Assembly: GCF_000179235.2 (NCBI RefSeq)
Contig: NZ_CP039373.1
Location: 775,860-839,859 of the forward strand
Reading direction: 5' to 3'
DNA from: Synechococcus sp. CB0101
GTDB lineage: Bacteria; Cyanobacteriota; Cyanobacteriia; PCC-6307; Cyanobiaceae
DNA length: 64,000 bases
Part shown: one piece after another, positions 53,256 through 63,264 of the stretch
Layout of the letters: each line of letters begins with the position of its first letter
How positions within the stretch are numbered: the first letter of the stretch is position 1
Position numbers and translations under genes: made by a program
The notes under the pieces: model-generated
The model's database searches: none
Told to the model about the DNA's origin: nothing
Seen by the model: only the letters and a program-made list of their open reading frames with translations

Positions 53256-54938
53256 ATGCTGCGGCTCAACGAACTGAAGCTGCCGCTCGACCACGAGCCC
53301 GAGGCGATCGGCGCCGCCCTCTGCCGCCGGCTGAAGCTCACACCCGAAGCGCTCCGCAGCGAACCCGTGGTGGTGAAACGCAGCGTGGATGCCCGCCGGA
53401 AAAGCCAGATCCAGCTGGCCTACAGCCTTGAGTTTGAGCTGGATCCCGCCCTGGAGCAGCGGCTGCTCAAGCGCTTCTCGCGCGACCCGCACCTGCAGCC
53501 CGCTCCCGACACCACCTATCAGCTGGTGGCCCAGGCGCCGGCAGATGCGGATCTGCCGCGGCCGGTGGTGGTGGGGGCAGGCCCCTGCGGTTATTTCTGC
53601 GCCCTGCTGCTGGCCCAGATGGGCTTAAAGCCGCTGCTGCTGGAACGGGGCAAACCGGTGAAGGAACGCAGCGCCGACACCTTCGGTTTCTGGCAGGGCA
53701 AACGCCCCTTCAACCCCGAATCCAATGCCCAGTTCGGGGAAGGGGGAGCCGGCACCTTCTCCGACGGCAAGCTCTACAGCCAGGTGCGCGACCCGCGCCA
53801 TCTGGGCCGCAAGGTGCTCGAGGAGCTGGTGGCCGCCGGCGCCAACCCGGAAATCCTGGTGCTGCACCGCCCCCACATCGGCACCTTCAAGCTGGCCACG
53901 GTGGTGCGGGGCCTCAGGGCCCAGATCCGAGCATTGGGCGGTGAGATCCGCTTCGAAAGCCGGGTGGATCGGCTCGAGCTCAACCCGAACGATCACGCCG
54001 TGCGGGGCGTCACCCTCGCCGATGGCAGCTTCATCCCCGCCCGGCAGGTGGTGATGGCGGTGGGGCACAGCGCCCGCGACAGCTTCGCCATGCTCCACGC
54101 CCAGGGCGTGACGATGGAACGCAAACCCTTCTCGGTGGGCTTCCGCATCGAGCATCCCCAGCCCCTGATCGATGCAGCCCGCTGGGGCAGCTGTGCCGGC
54201 CACCCTCAGTTGGGCGCAGCCGAATACAAGCTCGTGCACCACGCCAGCAACGGCCGCTGCGTGTACAGCTTCTGCATGTGCCCCGGCGGGTTGGTGGTGG
54301 GCGCTACCTCTGAAGCAGGGCGGGTAGTAACCAACGGCATGAGCCAGCACTCGCGCAACGAGCGCAATGCCAACAGCGGCATCGTGGTGAACATTGAGCC
54401 CGCCGATGTGGAGCCCTACGGCAGCGGCCCAAACGACCCACTCGCGGGGGTGGCCTTCCAACGGCACTGGGAATCGCGGGCCTATGCCCTGGGGGGCGAA
54501 ACCTTCGCGGCACCGGGCCAACGCCTGGGCGATTTTCTGTCAGGCCGCAGCAGCAACAGCACCGGCAGCGTGCAGCCCTCCTATGCACCGGGCGTGACGC
54601 TCACCGATTTGAGCAGTGCCCTGCCGGACTATGCGATCGAAGCGCTGCGGGAAGCCCTACCGGCGTTCAACAGCAAGATCGAGGGCTACGCCATGGACGA
54701 CGCCATGCTCACGGGCGTGGAGACCCGAACCTCCTCACCGATTCGGGTGCCGCGGGATGAGCGGATGCAGAGCATCAACACCCCGGGGCTGTACCCGGCG
54801 GGAGAGGGGGCCGGCTTCGCCGGCGGAATCCTCTCAGCCGCGATCGATGGCATCCGCGTGGCGGAAGCCGTTGGCCTCACTCTTCTTCGTCAGGAGCACC
54901 CAGGGGTGCCAGGCGAATCTGTTTGCGGCCGAGCTTGA
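53256..54938 (+). CDS. FAD-dependent oxidoreductase (COG2509-like)
   Basis: 560 residues. The dinucleotide-binding VVVGAGPCGYFCALLLAQMG is near residue 105, followed by FGEGGAGTFSDGKLYSQVRD and the late GLYPAGEGAGFAGGILSAAIDG FAD-contact region. An N-terminal domain of about 95 residues precedes the FAD fold, as in the uncharacterised FAD-dependent dehydrogenase family. CMCPGGLVVGATSEAG is also typical. Its role is unknown; the 3' end overlaps the convergent cyAbrB gene by 62 bases. Confidence 0.85.
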   Translation: MLRLNELKLPLDHEPEAIGAALCRRLKLTPEALRSEPVVVKRSVDARRKSQIQLAYSLEFELDPALEQRLLKRFSRDPHLQPAPDTTYQLVAQAPADADLPRPVVVGAGPCGYFCALLLAQMGLKPLLLERGKPVKERSADTFGFWQGKRPFNPESNAQFGEGGAGTFSDGKLYSQVRDPRHLGRKVLEELVAAGANPEILVLHRPHIGTFKLATVVRGLRAQIRALGGEIRFESRVDRLELNPNDHAVRGVTLADGSFIPARQVVMAVGHSARDSFAMLHAQGVTMERKPFSVGFRIEHPQPLIDAARWGSCAGHPQLGAAEYKLVHHASNGRCVYSFCMCPGGLVVGATSEAGRVVTNGMSQHSRNERNANSGIVVNIEPADVEPYGSGPNDPLAGVAFQRHWESRAYALGGETFAAPGQRLGDFLSGRSSNSTGSVQPSYAPGVTLTDLSSALPDYAIEALREALPAFNSKIEGYAMDDAMLTGVETRTSSPIRVPRDERMQSINTPGLYPAGEGAGFAGGILSAAIDGIRVAEAVGLTLLRQEHPGVPGESVCGRA

Positions 54939-55242
54939 TCTCAAATTCGTCGCCGGGCTTGAGATCGAGCAGGGCGGTATAGGCCTTGCCCACCATCAGG
55001 TTGCCGTTGAACTGCACCTTGGTGGTGAAGCTGAGCTTGCGGCCGCCTTTGCCCACCTTGGCGGAGCCACCACCAAAATCCACGCCCTTGGCGTTGAGCA
55101 GCGCTTCGTAGAAGGCGGTGAAGTTGAGACGCTCGGAGCCGTCCTTCTTCGTGGACACGTAGCCGCAAGCCCGCACGATGTCGGACTTGCTCACATCGCC
55201 AAGCTCTTTGACCTTGGCGAGAAGATCTGCTCCTGTGAGCAT
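54877..55242 (-). CDS. cyAbrB-family transcription regulator (paralogue 2)
   Basis: 121 residues. DVSKSDIVRACGYVSTKKDG, FYEALLNAKGVDFG and FNGNLMVGKAYTALLDLKPGD are the canonical cyAbrB blocks, cleaner than in paralogue 1. The C-terminus is acidic. It diverges from the photolyase gene over 110 bases. Confidence 0.92.
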   Translation of the reverse strand: MLTGADLLAKVKELGDVSKSDIVRACGYVSTKKDGSERLNFTAFYEALLNAKGVDFGGGSAKVGKGGRKLSFTTKVQFNGNLMVGKAYTALLDLKPGDEFEIKLGRKQIRLAPLGAPDEEE

Positions 55243-55352
55243 CTGTTTGTTAGTTATGCAACATTTGCATTATCGCATCGCGGTGGAAGCCTCGCAACAA
55301 AGAAGCCCCGCAACCAGACTGCAATCCTTCCTCGCCCGCCCAGTGAAACGCC

Positions 55353-57095
55353 ATGGCGTGCACGGTGGTGTGGTTTCGGCGTGACCTGCGCCTCAGCGAC
55401 CACGCAGCCCTCAGTGAAGCTTGCAACCAGGGAGCGGTCCTGCCGGTTTTCGTGCTGGATCGCGATCTGTTGTTTCACCCGGAAACAGCCGTGGCCCGCG
55501 TGGCCTTCATGCTCAACAATCTGCAGGCACTTGATGCAGATCTGCGGCAGCGGGGCGGTCGCCTGCTGATCCGTTGTGGCGATCCGGCTGAACAACTGCT
55601 GCAGGTGGTGCAGCTCAGCGGCGCCGATGGCGTGATCGCCCACACCGACAGCGAACGCTTGGTGGGCCGCGTGCGCGATGCCCGCGTCAGCCGCACCCTG
55701 GCCGCCCACCGCATTCCACTGCGCTGGGTGGAACCGGCCGGCGCCTGCGGCGAGCTGATGGCCTACAGCGGCTGGAGCCGCCAGTGGCACCAGGCCATGG
55801 CCAGCCCGGCCCTGCCAGCACCGGAGCGTGTGGTGGTGCCGCCCCCCTCCAGCGCCCTGCCGGACACACCGGTGCCCAGCCTGGAAGCGTTGGGCCTGAG
55901 GCCGGATGCCAAGCCCATCCCCCCGGGCGGCACTGCCGCAGCCCTCAAGCGGCTCGAGCAGTTTTGCGAAGGCTCGGCGTCACGCAGCTACTACTGGGAG
56001 CTCAGCTACCCCTCGGCGAAGGTCACCACCGGGCTGAGCCCCTACCTGAAATTCGGGGTGATTTCACCGCGCCAGTGCCTGCAGCGTTTGGCCTGGCTCC
56101 TGCCCCGCGGCGGCGAGGGCGGCCGCCGCGATCCCCGCAGCCGCAGCGCCGTGCAACTCGCCAGCCGCCTGCGCTGGGGCTGCGCCATCCACCAACGCTT
56201 TCGCTACCTGCCCCAGCTGGAATTGATCGCGTTGTGGAGCCCCCTCGACACCCACTGCGAGCTCAGCGCCCAACAGGAGGAGCTCTACGCCGCCTGGCGC
56301 GAGGGCCGCACGGGCTTTCCGATCGTGGATGCCGCCGCCCGCTGCCTGCAGGCCGAAGGGGGCTGGCTCGAACTCAACTTCCGCAGCCGGGCGATCTACG
56401 CCAGCTTTCTCTCCAACCTCTGTGGCATCGATTGGCGCTTCGGGGCCTTGCATTACATGCGTCATCTGATTGATGGCGATTGCCCCATCGATCACTACCA
56501 ATGGGCGATGCAGGCGGGGGTGACGTACCACGGCACCAAAGCCTGGACCCGCATCTACCACCCGGGCCAGGTGGCGGTGGATCGCTGCGATCCCCATGGG
56601 CTGTTCATCCGGCGCTGGCTGCCGGAACTGCGGGGCCTCACCAACGACCAACTGGGTACCCCGCCCGCCATGGCCGACTACCCCGCTCCGGTGCTCGATT
56701 ACGAAACATCCCGCAGACTGCGGCTGGAGGCGTTGGAGCAGCAACGTCTCCAAATTGGAGCCGTTCAATCCGCAATGGCTCGCCTTCCGAGCCATCTCCA
56801 TCCCTTCGGCTACCAGCGCATCGCCGGCTGCGAAGTGGGCTGGGCAGATCTGTGGGCAGCCCAGCCCCCATCAGCCCTGCAACCCAGCGCCGTGGATCTC
56901 GATCGGCTCGAGCCAGCCGGCTGGAGAGCCCTGATGAGCTGGTTCAGCGGCAGCAGCCGCACCAATGGCACCAGTCGAAGCCGCAGCAACACCAGCGGCA
57001 GCCGCAGCTCGGGCCGGAGCGGAAGCCGCAGCCGCCGCGCCCAAACCAGCCCGGGGCAACTCAGCCTCGATCTCGGAATTTCCCTCGAGCCCTAA
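55353..57095 (+). CDS. phrA: Deoxyribodipyrimidine photolyase (8-HDF type)
   Basis: 580 residues. The N-terminal antenna domain starts VVWFRRDLRLSDHAAL. The C-terminal FAD domain has LSPYLKFGVISPRQ, GRTGFPIVDAAAR, RSRAIYASFL and DGDCPIDHYQWAMQAG. It repairs cyclobutane pyrimidine dimers using light. After the normal end (about residue 525) there is an extra Ser/Arg/Gly-rich tail of about 40 residues, then a short SLDLGI end. The start is the ATG before ACTVVWFRR. Confidence 0.93.
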   Translation: MACTVVWFRRDLRLSDHAALSEACNQGAVLPVFVLDRDLLFHPETAVARVAFMLNNLQALDADLRQRGGRLLIRCGDPAEQLLQVVQLSGADGVIAHTDSERLVGRVRDARVSRTLAAHRIPLRWVEPAGACGELMAYSGWSRQWHQAMASPALPAPERVVVPPPSSALPDTPVPSLEALGLRPDAKPIPPGGTAAALKRLEQFCEGSASRSYYWELSYPSAKVTTGLSPYLKFGVISPRQCLQRLAWLLPRGGEGGRRDPRSRSAVQLASRLRWGCAIHQRFRYLPQLELIALWSPLDTHCELSAQQEELYAAWREGRTGFPIVDAAARCLQAEGGWLELNFRSRAIYASFLSNLCGIDWRFGALHYMRHLIDGDCPIDHYQWAMQAGVTYHGTKAWTRIYHPGQVAVDRCDPHGLFIRRWLPELRGLTNDQLGTPPAMADYPAPVLDYETSRRLRLEALEQQRLQIGAVQSAMARLPSHLHPFGYQRIAGCEVGWADLWAAQPPSALQPSAVDLDRLEPAGWRALMSWFSGSSRTNGTSRSRSNTSGSRSSGRSGSRSRRAQTSPGQLSLDLGISLEP

Positions 57096-57162
57096 GGCGC
57101 TCGGGCCCGGCGGTACCGCGCGCATGGGGCCAAGCCATCCCTATCCAGACAGTCTCCTGGTC

Positions 57163-57182
57163 CGGATATCCATGGATATCCG
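57163..57182. repeat. Perfect 20-bp palindrome
   Basis: CGGATATCCA is followed directly by TGGATATCCG, with no spacer. It lies in the 134-base gap between the convergent photolyase and pgeF genes. No T-run follows, so it is not a standard terminator. Confidence 0.6.
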
Positions 57183-57229
57183 AGCCTGGACAGTCGCTCG
57201 GCACAACACCCGCCTCCATCAGTCAGGCG

Positions 57230-58048
57230 TCAGTCGGGCAATTGCTGCGACACGATGCCGCTCCACTGCACCGCCTTCACCTGATCGCGGCGCCAGGAAT
57301 GGAACAACAACGCCTCGCCCACGGTGCAAAGCGGGCACACGCTGATCTGCTGGGCCGGCACACCGGCCAACTCCAGCTGACGGCGGGTGGCCGCGCGGAT
57401 ATCGAGGCGAGCGCGGCCGGGTTCAGGGTCGCCCTGAAGCGCACCGCAGCGCTCCAGCTCAGCCATGGCATCGAAGGCCCCACCAGCCTCAGACGGCAAC
57501 GATGCCGCCACCTGCTCAGCCACAGCCAGCTCCACCTGGTAGCGCGCACCACTCACCGCCGGGCCGAGGGCCACCAGCAGATCGCCGCGGCGGCAGCCGG
57601 CCTGCTCCAGCTGAGCGATGGCCTCCAGCAGGATGCCGCCGGCCACACCGCGCCAGCCGGCATGGCAGGCAGCCACACGGCCGCTGCGAGGATCAGCCAG
57701 CAGCACCGGCGTGCAATCGGCGCCGCACACCCACAGGCTCTGACCGCCCGCATCACTCACCAAGCCATCGGCCTCTGGCCAAGGCTCGGTGCTGGCGGCA
57801 CTGGCGGGAAGCACCAAGGCGCTGTGCACCTGCTTGGGGCGGTGCACCGTCACGCCGCCGCTCACATAGCCCGCCAACACCTCGGGCCCGCGGCCTGCCC
57901 ACTGGCGGGTGAAGAAGCCGTGCTCAAAGCCTGAGAGCAAATCAGCCTGGAGGTAATAGCCGCCGTAGCAGCCGATCCAGGTCCACCCCTCCAGCAGATT
58001 GAAGCGGGCATCGGGGCGATCAAACGGGGGATCAACGGCTTCCGCCAT
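57230..58048 (-). CDS. pgeF: PgeF/YfiH-family (multicopper oxidase-like laccase domain) protein
   Basis: 272 residues. The family signature VHRPKQVHSALV, then LWVCGADCTPVLLADPRSG and ACHAGWRGVAGGIL, and the late PAVSGARYQVE are all present. These proteins act on purine nucleosides or murein precursors and were earlier called polyphenol oxidases. The His and Cys zinc-site residues are kept. The start is the ATG at 58048; it lies 11 bases from the Tab2-like gene on the same strand. Confidence 0.88.
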   Translation of the reverse strand: MAEAVDPPFDRPDARFNLLEGWTWIGCYGGYYLQADLLSGFEHGFFTRQWAGRGPEVLAGYVSGGVTVHRPKQVHSALVLPASAASTEPWPEADGLVSDAGGQSLWVCGADCTPVLLADPRSGRVAACHAGWRGVAGGILLEAIAQLEQAGCRRGDLLVALGPAVSGARYQVELAVAEQVAASLPSEAGGAFDAMAELERCGALQGDPEPGRARLDIRAATRRQLELAGVPAQQISVCPLCTVGEALLFHSWRRDQVKAVQWSGIVSQQLPD

Positions 58049-58059
58049 GGTCCGCCTCC

Positions 58060-58977
58060 TCAGGCATCGGGGAGATCGCGCAGCACCCAGAAGCCATCGA
58101 AGCCGTTCTGGGCGTCGCTGCTTTGCACCGCCAGGAATTGCACGCCGCCGGCCTGCTGGCGTGCGGCGCGGAAGGCCTGGGCCGCCGCTTCCGCTTCTTC
58201 GGCCTCAAGGTTCCCCAGCAACCAGCGATCCTCCAGGCCGGCCTCGAGCACCAGTTGATTGCCGCTCACCTCCAGGCGCACCGGCTCAAGCCCCGCAATC
58301 CAACCGGCAATGGCCAGCGAGCGGGTGGCGCTGAACAGGCGCAGACCACTCACCATCACGTCGTCGTCGCCGGTGCCATCGAGGGGCACCAGGCCTGCAA
58401 AGCTCACATCCCACTCGGCGGCTTCCCGCAGGGCGCCGAGGGGAAGCGAGGCCCAGCTCCAGCTATCGCCGCGGGCGGCCTCCGGCAAGGGCACCGCCAC
58501 CGGCTGAATCGGCAGGGGCGCTGGCGCCAGAGGCCCGGCCATGTAGCCCTCCTCCGCGGGATACACCGTGGCTTGGCGCTCCTGCAGCCACTCCACCAGG
58601 GCGTAGCAGCGGCGGCTGGGGATCAGCTCCAGGCTGAGTTGCTCCGCCGCGCGCGACACCATCGTGCGCATCGAAGCCCGCCAGCAACGCAGCTTGCGGG
58701 GGGCGGCATAGCCCTCCGCAGCCGCCTGCTCCATAGCCTGCTCGAGGGCCTGCTTCAGCCACTGCGAATTCACGCTGGAGGCGGAGCAGTTCTGCACAAA
58801 GCGGAATCCGGGGCCCGACGCACCGGGGGCCGGGGTGCTGCAGATCAGGAGCTCCCAGCGTTTCTTGCCGTCGGGCTCGAGGATCGGCCGGGAGTAGTAG
58901 TCGAGCTCCCAATCGAGCTGCAGCGGGGCTGCAGTGCGACGGGTGGGATCAGCAACCTGATCGGTGGCCTGACTCAT
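58060..58977 (-). CDS. Tab2/Atab2-like RNA-binding protein
   Basis: 305 residues. WELDYYSRPILEPDGKKRWELLICS and the central EWLQERQATVYPAEEGYMAG segment are typical of the Tab2/Atab2 family, which is required for psaB translation in algae and plants and is conserved in cyanobacteria. The start overlaps the ribosomal protein S1 stop (ATGA), so the two are co-translated. Confidence 0.88.
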   Translation of the reverse strand: MSQATDQVADPTRRTAAPLQLDWELDYYSRPILEPDGKKRWELLICSTPAPGASGPGFRFVQNCSASSVNSQWLKQALEQAMEQAAAEGYAAPRKLRCWRASMRTMVSRAAEQLSLELIPSRRCYALVEWLQERQATVYPAEEGYMAGPLAPAPLPIQPVAVPLPEAARGDSWSWASLPLGALREAAEWDVSFAGLVPLDGTGDDDVMVSGLRLFSATRSLAIAGWIAGLEPVRLEVSGNQLVLEAGLEDRWLLGNLEAEEAEAAAQAFRAARQQAGGVQFLAVQSSDAQNGFDGFWVLRDLPDA

Positions 58978-60359
58978 CCGGCGCTCTGTTCCTGTTGGCG
59001 CAGCACGCTACGAGCACGGTTGGCCCGATCGGCGGCTTCGGCCATCACCTTGTCGCGATCGATGAGCAATTCACCGGGCTGGCCCTCGAGCAGGGCGGTG
59101 TTGAGGGCGATGCGACCACGGCCGGGATCGAGCTCAGTGATCAACGCCTTCACCCGATCACCCTGGCCGAACACCTCGCGCAGATCGCGCATCTGACCGC
59201 CGGTGATCACGGATTGGTGCAGCAGGCCGCTGATGCCGCCCAGATCCACAAACAAGCCATAGGGCTTCACCGACACCACCTGGCCTTCCACCAGCTGGCC
59301 CACCTCCAGGTTCTGGAAGATGGCGGCGGTGGCCGCTTTCTTCTCGGAGAGCACCAGCTTGCGGGTCTCGGGGTTGACCTCCAGGAAGGCCACACCGAGG
59401 GTTTTGCCCACCAGGGCTTCATGGTTCTCACCCTCCTGCAGCTGGGAGCGGGGAATGAAGCCCCGCAGCCCTTCCACATCGGCGGTCACACCGCCGCGGT
59501 TGAAGCCATTCACCTTCACCTGCAGCACCTTGCCCTCCTTCTCCAGGGCGCGCACCTTCTCCCAGCTTTGGCGCAGGGCCAGGGCGCGGGCGCTCACGGT
59601 CACCATGCCGTCGGCGTTCTGCTCGCGGGTGACCAGCACTTCCACCTCAGTACCACGGGGGAAACGCTCCTTGAGGTTGGTGATCACCCCGAGGCCACAT
59701 TCCTTCTTGGGCATGAAACCGGGGGCCTTGCCACCGATATCCACATACACGCCATCGCTCTCGAGGCCCACCACGGTGCCCACCGCCACTTCACCGGTGG
59801 TGCCCACGAACTCCTGCTCATCGAGGGCCGCCAGGAAGGCATCCGCATCGAAATCGAAATCGTCCACAGTGCGGGCCGGCACCGCAGCGGCGCGTTCGGG
59901 CTGAGGCGGGGCCATGCGGGCGCTGCCGGAACCACCGGAGCCACCACGACCGCCACGGCCGGCACGCTTGTCGTCGGGGCCGAGCAGATCCGCCATGGTG
60001 AGGCCCTCGAAGCCACTCATGTCGAACAACTCGTCGTCGCCATCGGAGCTGCGGCTCGGGGCGGCGGGTGCGCTGGGGCGCTGCGGGGCTACGGGAGCTT
60101 CACCGCGGGAGGCGCGCACGGCGTTTTCCAGTTCGGCGGCGCGCTGGGCAGCAGCTTCAGCGGCGGCACGGGCTTCAGCGGCCTCGCGCTCGAGCTTCAG
60201 CTGCTCTTCCTTTTTATTGATTTGCAGCACTTGAGGCGGCTTGCGCACCGGGGCTGCCCCACCCGCCGGGGGTCGCGGGGAGGCAGGAGGCACGGGTCGC
60301 GGCGACTGAACTTGCTTGGCCGAAGGCTGGGAGGGCTGCTGGTTGCCAGGACCGGCCAT
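58974..60359 (-). CDS. 30S ribosomal protein S1-like protein (multi-S1-domain)
   Basis: 461 residues from the ATG at 60359. The first 190 residues are a Pro/Ala/Gly-rich, charged linker with an EEQLKLEREAAEARAAAEAAAQ helix. Three S1 RNA-binding domains follow (about 193-263, 277-345, 363-435): GTVVGLESDGVYVDIGGKAPGF, then LQVKVNGFNRGGV and GQVVSVKPYGLFVDLGG. Cyanobacteria carry short S1 paralogues; this one may be an Rps1b-like mRNA binder. The long N-terminal linker is unusual for ribosomal S1. Confidence 0.88.
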   Translation of the reverse strand: MAGPGNQQPSQPSAKQVQSPRPVPPASPRPPAGGAAPVRKPPQVLQINKKEEQLKLEREAAEARAAAEAAAQRAAELENAVRASRGEAPVAPQRPSAPAAPSRSSDGDDELFDMSGFEGLTMADLLGPDDKRAGRGGRGGSGGSGSARMAPPQPERAAAVPARTVDDFDFDADAFLAALDEQEFVGTTGEVAVGTVVGLESDGVYVDIGGKAPGFMPKKECGLGVITNLKERFPRGTEVEVLVTREQNADGMVTVSARALALRQSWEKVRALEKEGKVLQVKVNGFNRGGVTADVEGLRGFIPRSQLQEGENHEALVGKTLGVAFLEVNPETRKLVLSEKKAATAAIFQNLEVGQLVEGQVVSVKPYGLFVDLGGISGLLHQSVITGGQMRDLREVFGQGDRVKALITELDPGRGRIALNTALLEGQPGELLIDRDKVMAEAADRANRARSVLRQQEQSAG

Positions 60360-60422
60360 GAAACAAGCACAGATGCACAGCGCCACACTGTAGTGAGGCC
60401 CCTTCAGCCCAATTGCCAGCCC

Positions 60423-61250
60423 ATGGAGCGCACCTGCCGATCCGGCACCCGACGGCTGGAGCAACTGGCCTGGCCGCAACTCGTGCAGGCGGCATCCCAG
60501 CCCGGCAGCACCGTGGTGTGGCCCTTCGGCGCCTTCGAGCAACACGGCCCCCAGCTGCCTCTGGGCACCGATGCCCTGTTTGCGGATCGGCTGCTGGATC
60601 GGGTGCTCGAGGGGCTGCCCGAAGCCCTGCCGATCTGGCGGCTACCGGTGCAAAACCTCGGCTTCTCCCCAGAACACCTGGGGTTCCAGGGCACCCTGAG
60701 CTTGCCGGCGGAGTTGTTGATCCGTCAGATCGAGGTGATTGGGGCGCAGCTGGCCGATGCCGGGTTCCAGCGACTGGTGCTGTTCAACGGCCACGGCGGC
60801 CAGATCGCCCTACTGCAGGTGGGAGCCCGCCAGCTGCGGGCCCAGCGGCCGGAGCTGGCTGTGCTGCCCTGCTTTCTCTGGAGTGGTCCCGATGGCATCG
60901 GCGAGCTGCTGGAGGAGCCGGAACGCAGCCAGGGGCTGCACGCCGGCCTGGCCGAAACCAGCCTGATGCTGCAGCTCGCGCCGGAGCTAGTGGGACCTGA
61001 ACGCCCTGTGGATGGGTTGCTGAGCGAAGCGCCGCCGCCGGGCTGGAGCTTGGAGGGAGCGGTGCCTGAGGCCTGGCTCACCACGGATCTCTCCCGCACC
61101 GGCGTGGTGGGCGACAGCCGCGGCGCCTCAGCCGAGCTAGGGGCGGCCCTGGAGGAGCGACTGGTGGCCGGCTGGCGAGGGCTGCTGGAGGCCCTGCTGG
61201 GCAGCTCCTGGCCCCCGGGATCAGCCCACGGGGCTGGAACGCAGCCTTGA
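60423..61250 (+). CDS. Creatininase-family amidohydrolase
   Basis: 275 residues. [22 protein letters not shown] supplies the Glu, His and Asp metal ligands, and [10 protein letters not shown] the next His; LAETSLML continues the site. The family acts on cyclic amides and nucleotide precursors. The frame is open upstream through the antisense of S1, but the ATG at 60423 is chosen because it begins the domain. It diverges from the S1 gene across 63 bases. Confidence 0.88.
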   Translation: MERTCRSGTRRLEQLAWPQLVQAASQPGSTVVWPFGAFEQHGPQLPLGTDALFADRLLDRVLEGLPEALPIWRLPVQNLGFSPEHLGFQGTLSLPAELLIRQIEVIGAQLADAGFQRLVLFNGHGGQIALLQVGARQLRAQRPELAVLPCFLWSGPDGIGELLEEPERSQGLHAGLAETSLMLQLAPELVGPERPVDGLLSEAPPPGWSLEGAVPEAWLTTDLSRTGVVGDSRGASAELGAALEERLVAGWRGLLEALLGSSWPPGSAHGAGTQP

Positions 61251-61347
61251 TGGGGCGGATCCCCGGTGCTCAAAAGCTTTCATAAGCCCAACTACACCCG
61301 CAGGAGATGGTTACAGTCGACTCCATTGCGATGTGGATCAGGTAGCC

Positions 61348-62061
61348 ATGGCGACCCTTGAAGCCCCGGAACTCGGCACCGAAACCTGCAACCTGCCCGA
61401 CTTCACCACCGAGACCTACAAGGACGCTTACAGCCGCATCAACGCGATCGTGATCGAGGGCGAGCAGGAAGCCCACGACAACTACATCGCCATCGGCACG
61501 CTGCTGCCTGATCAGGCCGAAGAGCTCACCAAGCTGGCGCGCATGGAGCTCAAGCACATGAAGGGCTTCACCGCATGTGCCAACAACCTTGGTGTGACCG
61601 CCGACATGGCCTTTGCCAAGGAGTTCTTTGCGCCGCTGCACAACAACTTCACCACCGCCCTCGAGGCAGGCAAGGTGCCCACTTGCCTGCTGATCCAGGC
61701 GCTGCTGATTGAGGCCTTCGCCATCTCGGCGTATCACATCTATATCCCTGTCGCCGACCCCTTCGCCCGCAAGATCACCGAGGGCGTGGTGAAGGATGAG
61801 TACACCCACCTCAACTACGGCCAAGAGTGGCTGAAGGCCAATCTCGAGAGCTGCCGCGAAGAGCTGGAGCAGGCTAACCGCGACAACCTGCCCCTGATCC
61901 GCCGCATGCTCGATCAAGTGGCCGCCGATGCCGCCGTGCTGCACATGGATAAAGAAGACCTGATCGAAGACTTTTTGATCGCTTACCAGGAAGCCCTCAC
62001 CGAGATCGGCTTCAGCACCCGCGAGATCGCTCGCATGGCCGCCGCCGCCCTGGTGGGCTGA
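61348..62061 (+). CDS. ado: Aldehyde-deformylating oxygenase (alkane synthesis)
   Basis: 237 residues, ferritin-like di-iron enzyme that turns fatty aldehydes (C16/C18) into C15/C17 alkanes plus formate. The iron ligands are visible in [20 protein letters not shown] and [10 protein letters not shown]. The ATG at 61348 is preferred over an in-frame upstream start. The aar gene follows after 79 bases. It is cytoplasmic and draws electrons from ferredoxin. Confidence 0.96.
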   Translation: MATLEAPELGTETCNLPDFTTETYKDAYSRINAIVIEGEQEAHDNYIAIGTLLPDQAEELTKLARMELKHMKGFTACANNLGVTADMAFAKEFFAPLHNNFTTALEAGKVPTCLLIQALLIEAFAISAYHIYIPVADPFARKITEGVVKDEYTHLNYGQEWLKANLESCREELEQANRDNLPLIRRMLDQVAADAAVLHMDKEDLIEDFLIAYQEALTEIGFSTREIARMAAAALVG

Positions 62062-62140
62062 GCTCAACCAGCCCCCAACCGGCGTTGCCCTTTAATCGGG
62101 TCACTTCAAGGCCGGTGTGTCACCAGGAGCATCTGCACGC

Positions 62141-63208
62141 ATGTTTGGTCTGATCGGTCACTCCAGCAGCTTCGCCCAGGCCCAGGAAAAGGCCCGCGAA
62201 CTGGGACTCGAGGAGATGGCCGAAGCCGACATGCTCGCCTGGTGCTCCGCCCCGCCTCAGCTGCTGGAAACCTTTGAGGTGACCAGCCGCACCGGCAAAA
62301 CGATCGAAGGCACCTACATCGACTCCTGCTTTGTGCCAGAGATGCTGAGCCGTTTCAAAACGGCCACCCGCAAGGTGCAGAACGCCATGGAGATGGCCCA
62401 GAAGCAGGGCATCAACGTGACGGCCCTCGGCGGCTTCACCTCGATCATTTTTGAGAACTACGACCTCTCGAAGTTCCAGCAGATCCGCAACACCACCCTC
62501 GAGTGGCAGCGCTTCACCACCGGCAATACCCACACCGCCTGGGTGATCTGCCAACAGGTGGAACGCAATGCACCGCTGCTGGGCATTGATCTGAGCAAGG
62601 CCAAGGTGGCTGTGGTGGGCGCCACCGGCGACATCGGCAGCGCCGTGTGCCGCTGGCTCAGCCAGAAAACGGGTGTGGGTGAGTTGCTGCTCGTGGCGCG
62701 CCAGCAGCAGCGCCTGCAAGACCTTCAAACCTCGCTCGGCGGCGGCACGATCCTCAGCCTCGAGGAAGCCCTACCCCAAGCTGATGTGGTGGTTTGGGTG
62801 GCCAGCCTGCCCCAGACCCTCACGATCGATCACGCCAGCCTGCGCAAGCCCTGCTTGATGATCGACGGCGGCTACCCGAAGAATCTCGACGCCAAGGTGG
62901 CCGGCGATGGGGTGCACGTGCTGAAGGGCGGCATTGTGGAGTTCTGGCAGGACATCGGCTGGCAGATGATGGAGGTGGCCGAAATGGACAACCCGAAGCG
63001 CCAGCTGTTCGCTTGCTTTGCCGAGGCAATGCTGCTGGAATTTGAGGGAATCCACACCAACTTCAGCTGGGGGCGCAACAACATCTCGCTGGCCAACATG
63101 GAATTGATCGGCGATGCCTCGCTGCGTCATGGATTCCAGGCCATCGGACTCAACGCTGCCCAACTGAGCCGGGCAGCCCAGGGCGGAGTGGAGCTGGCGG
63201 CTGCCTGA
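62141..63208 (+). CDS. aar: Long-chain acyl-ACP reductase (alkane synthesis)
   Basis: 355 residues. [10 protein letters not shown] begins the protein, the Rossmann fold [14 protein letters not shown] binds NADPH, and Cys292 in [14 protein letters not shown] corresponds to the acyl-thioester Cys of characterised AARs. It reduces acyl-ACP to the aldehyde used by Ado. CAGGAGC lies about 9 bases before the ATG. ado, aar and accA are in the usual cyanobacterial order. Confidence 0.96.
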   Translation: MFGLIGHSSSFAQAQEKARELGLEEMAEADMLAWCSAPPQLLETFEVTSRTGKTIEGTYIDSCFVPEMLSRFKTATRKVQNAMEMAQKQGINVTALGGFTSIIFENYDLSKFQQIRNTTLEWQRFTTGNTHTAWVICQQVERNAPLLGIDLSKAKVAVVGATGDIGSAVCRWLSQKTGVGELLLVARQQQRLQDLQTSLGGGTILSLEEALPQADVVVWVASLPQTLTIDHASLRKPCLMIDGGYPKNLDAKVAGDGVHVLKGGIVEFWQDIGWQMMEVAEMDNPKRQLFACFAEAMLLEFEGIHTNFSWGRNNISLANMELIGDASLRHGFQAIGLNAAQLSRAAQGGVELAAA

Positions 63209-63264
63209 GCCACCCGATCCGCCTCCCCACACGTCCAGCCCAGCCCAGCCCTTCTCCTGCTGCC

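Noticed and set aside
56480-57934. Plus-strand open frame of 484 codons spanning the photolyase end and pgeF
   Set aside because: It crosses two real genes on opposite strands, the 20-bp palindrome and the intergenic gap, and shows no domain.
58995-60422. N-terminal extension of the creatininase frame through the S1 gene
   Set aside because: The extra 476 residues are antisense S1 sequence; the creatininase fold starts at the ATG at 60423.
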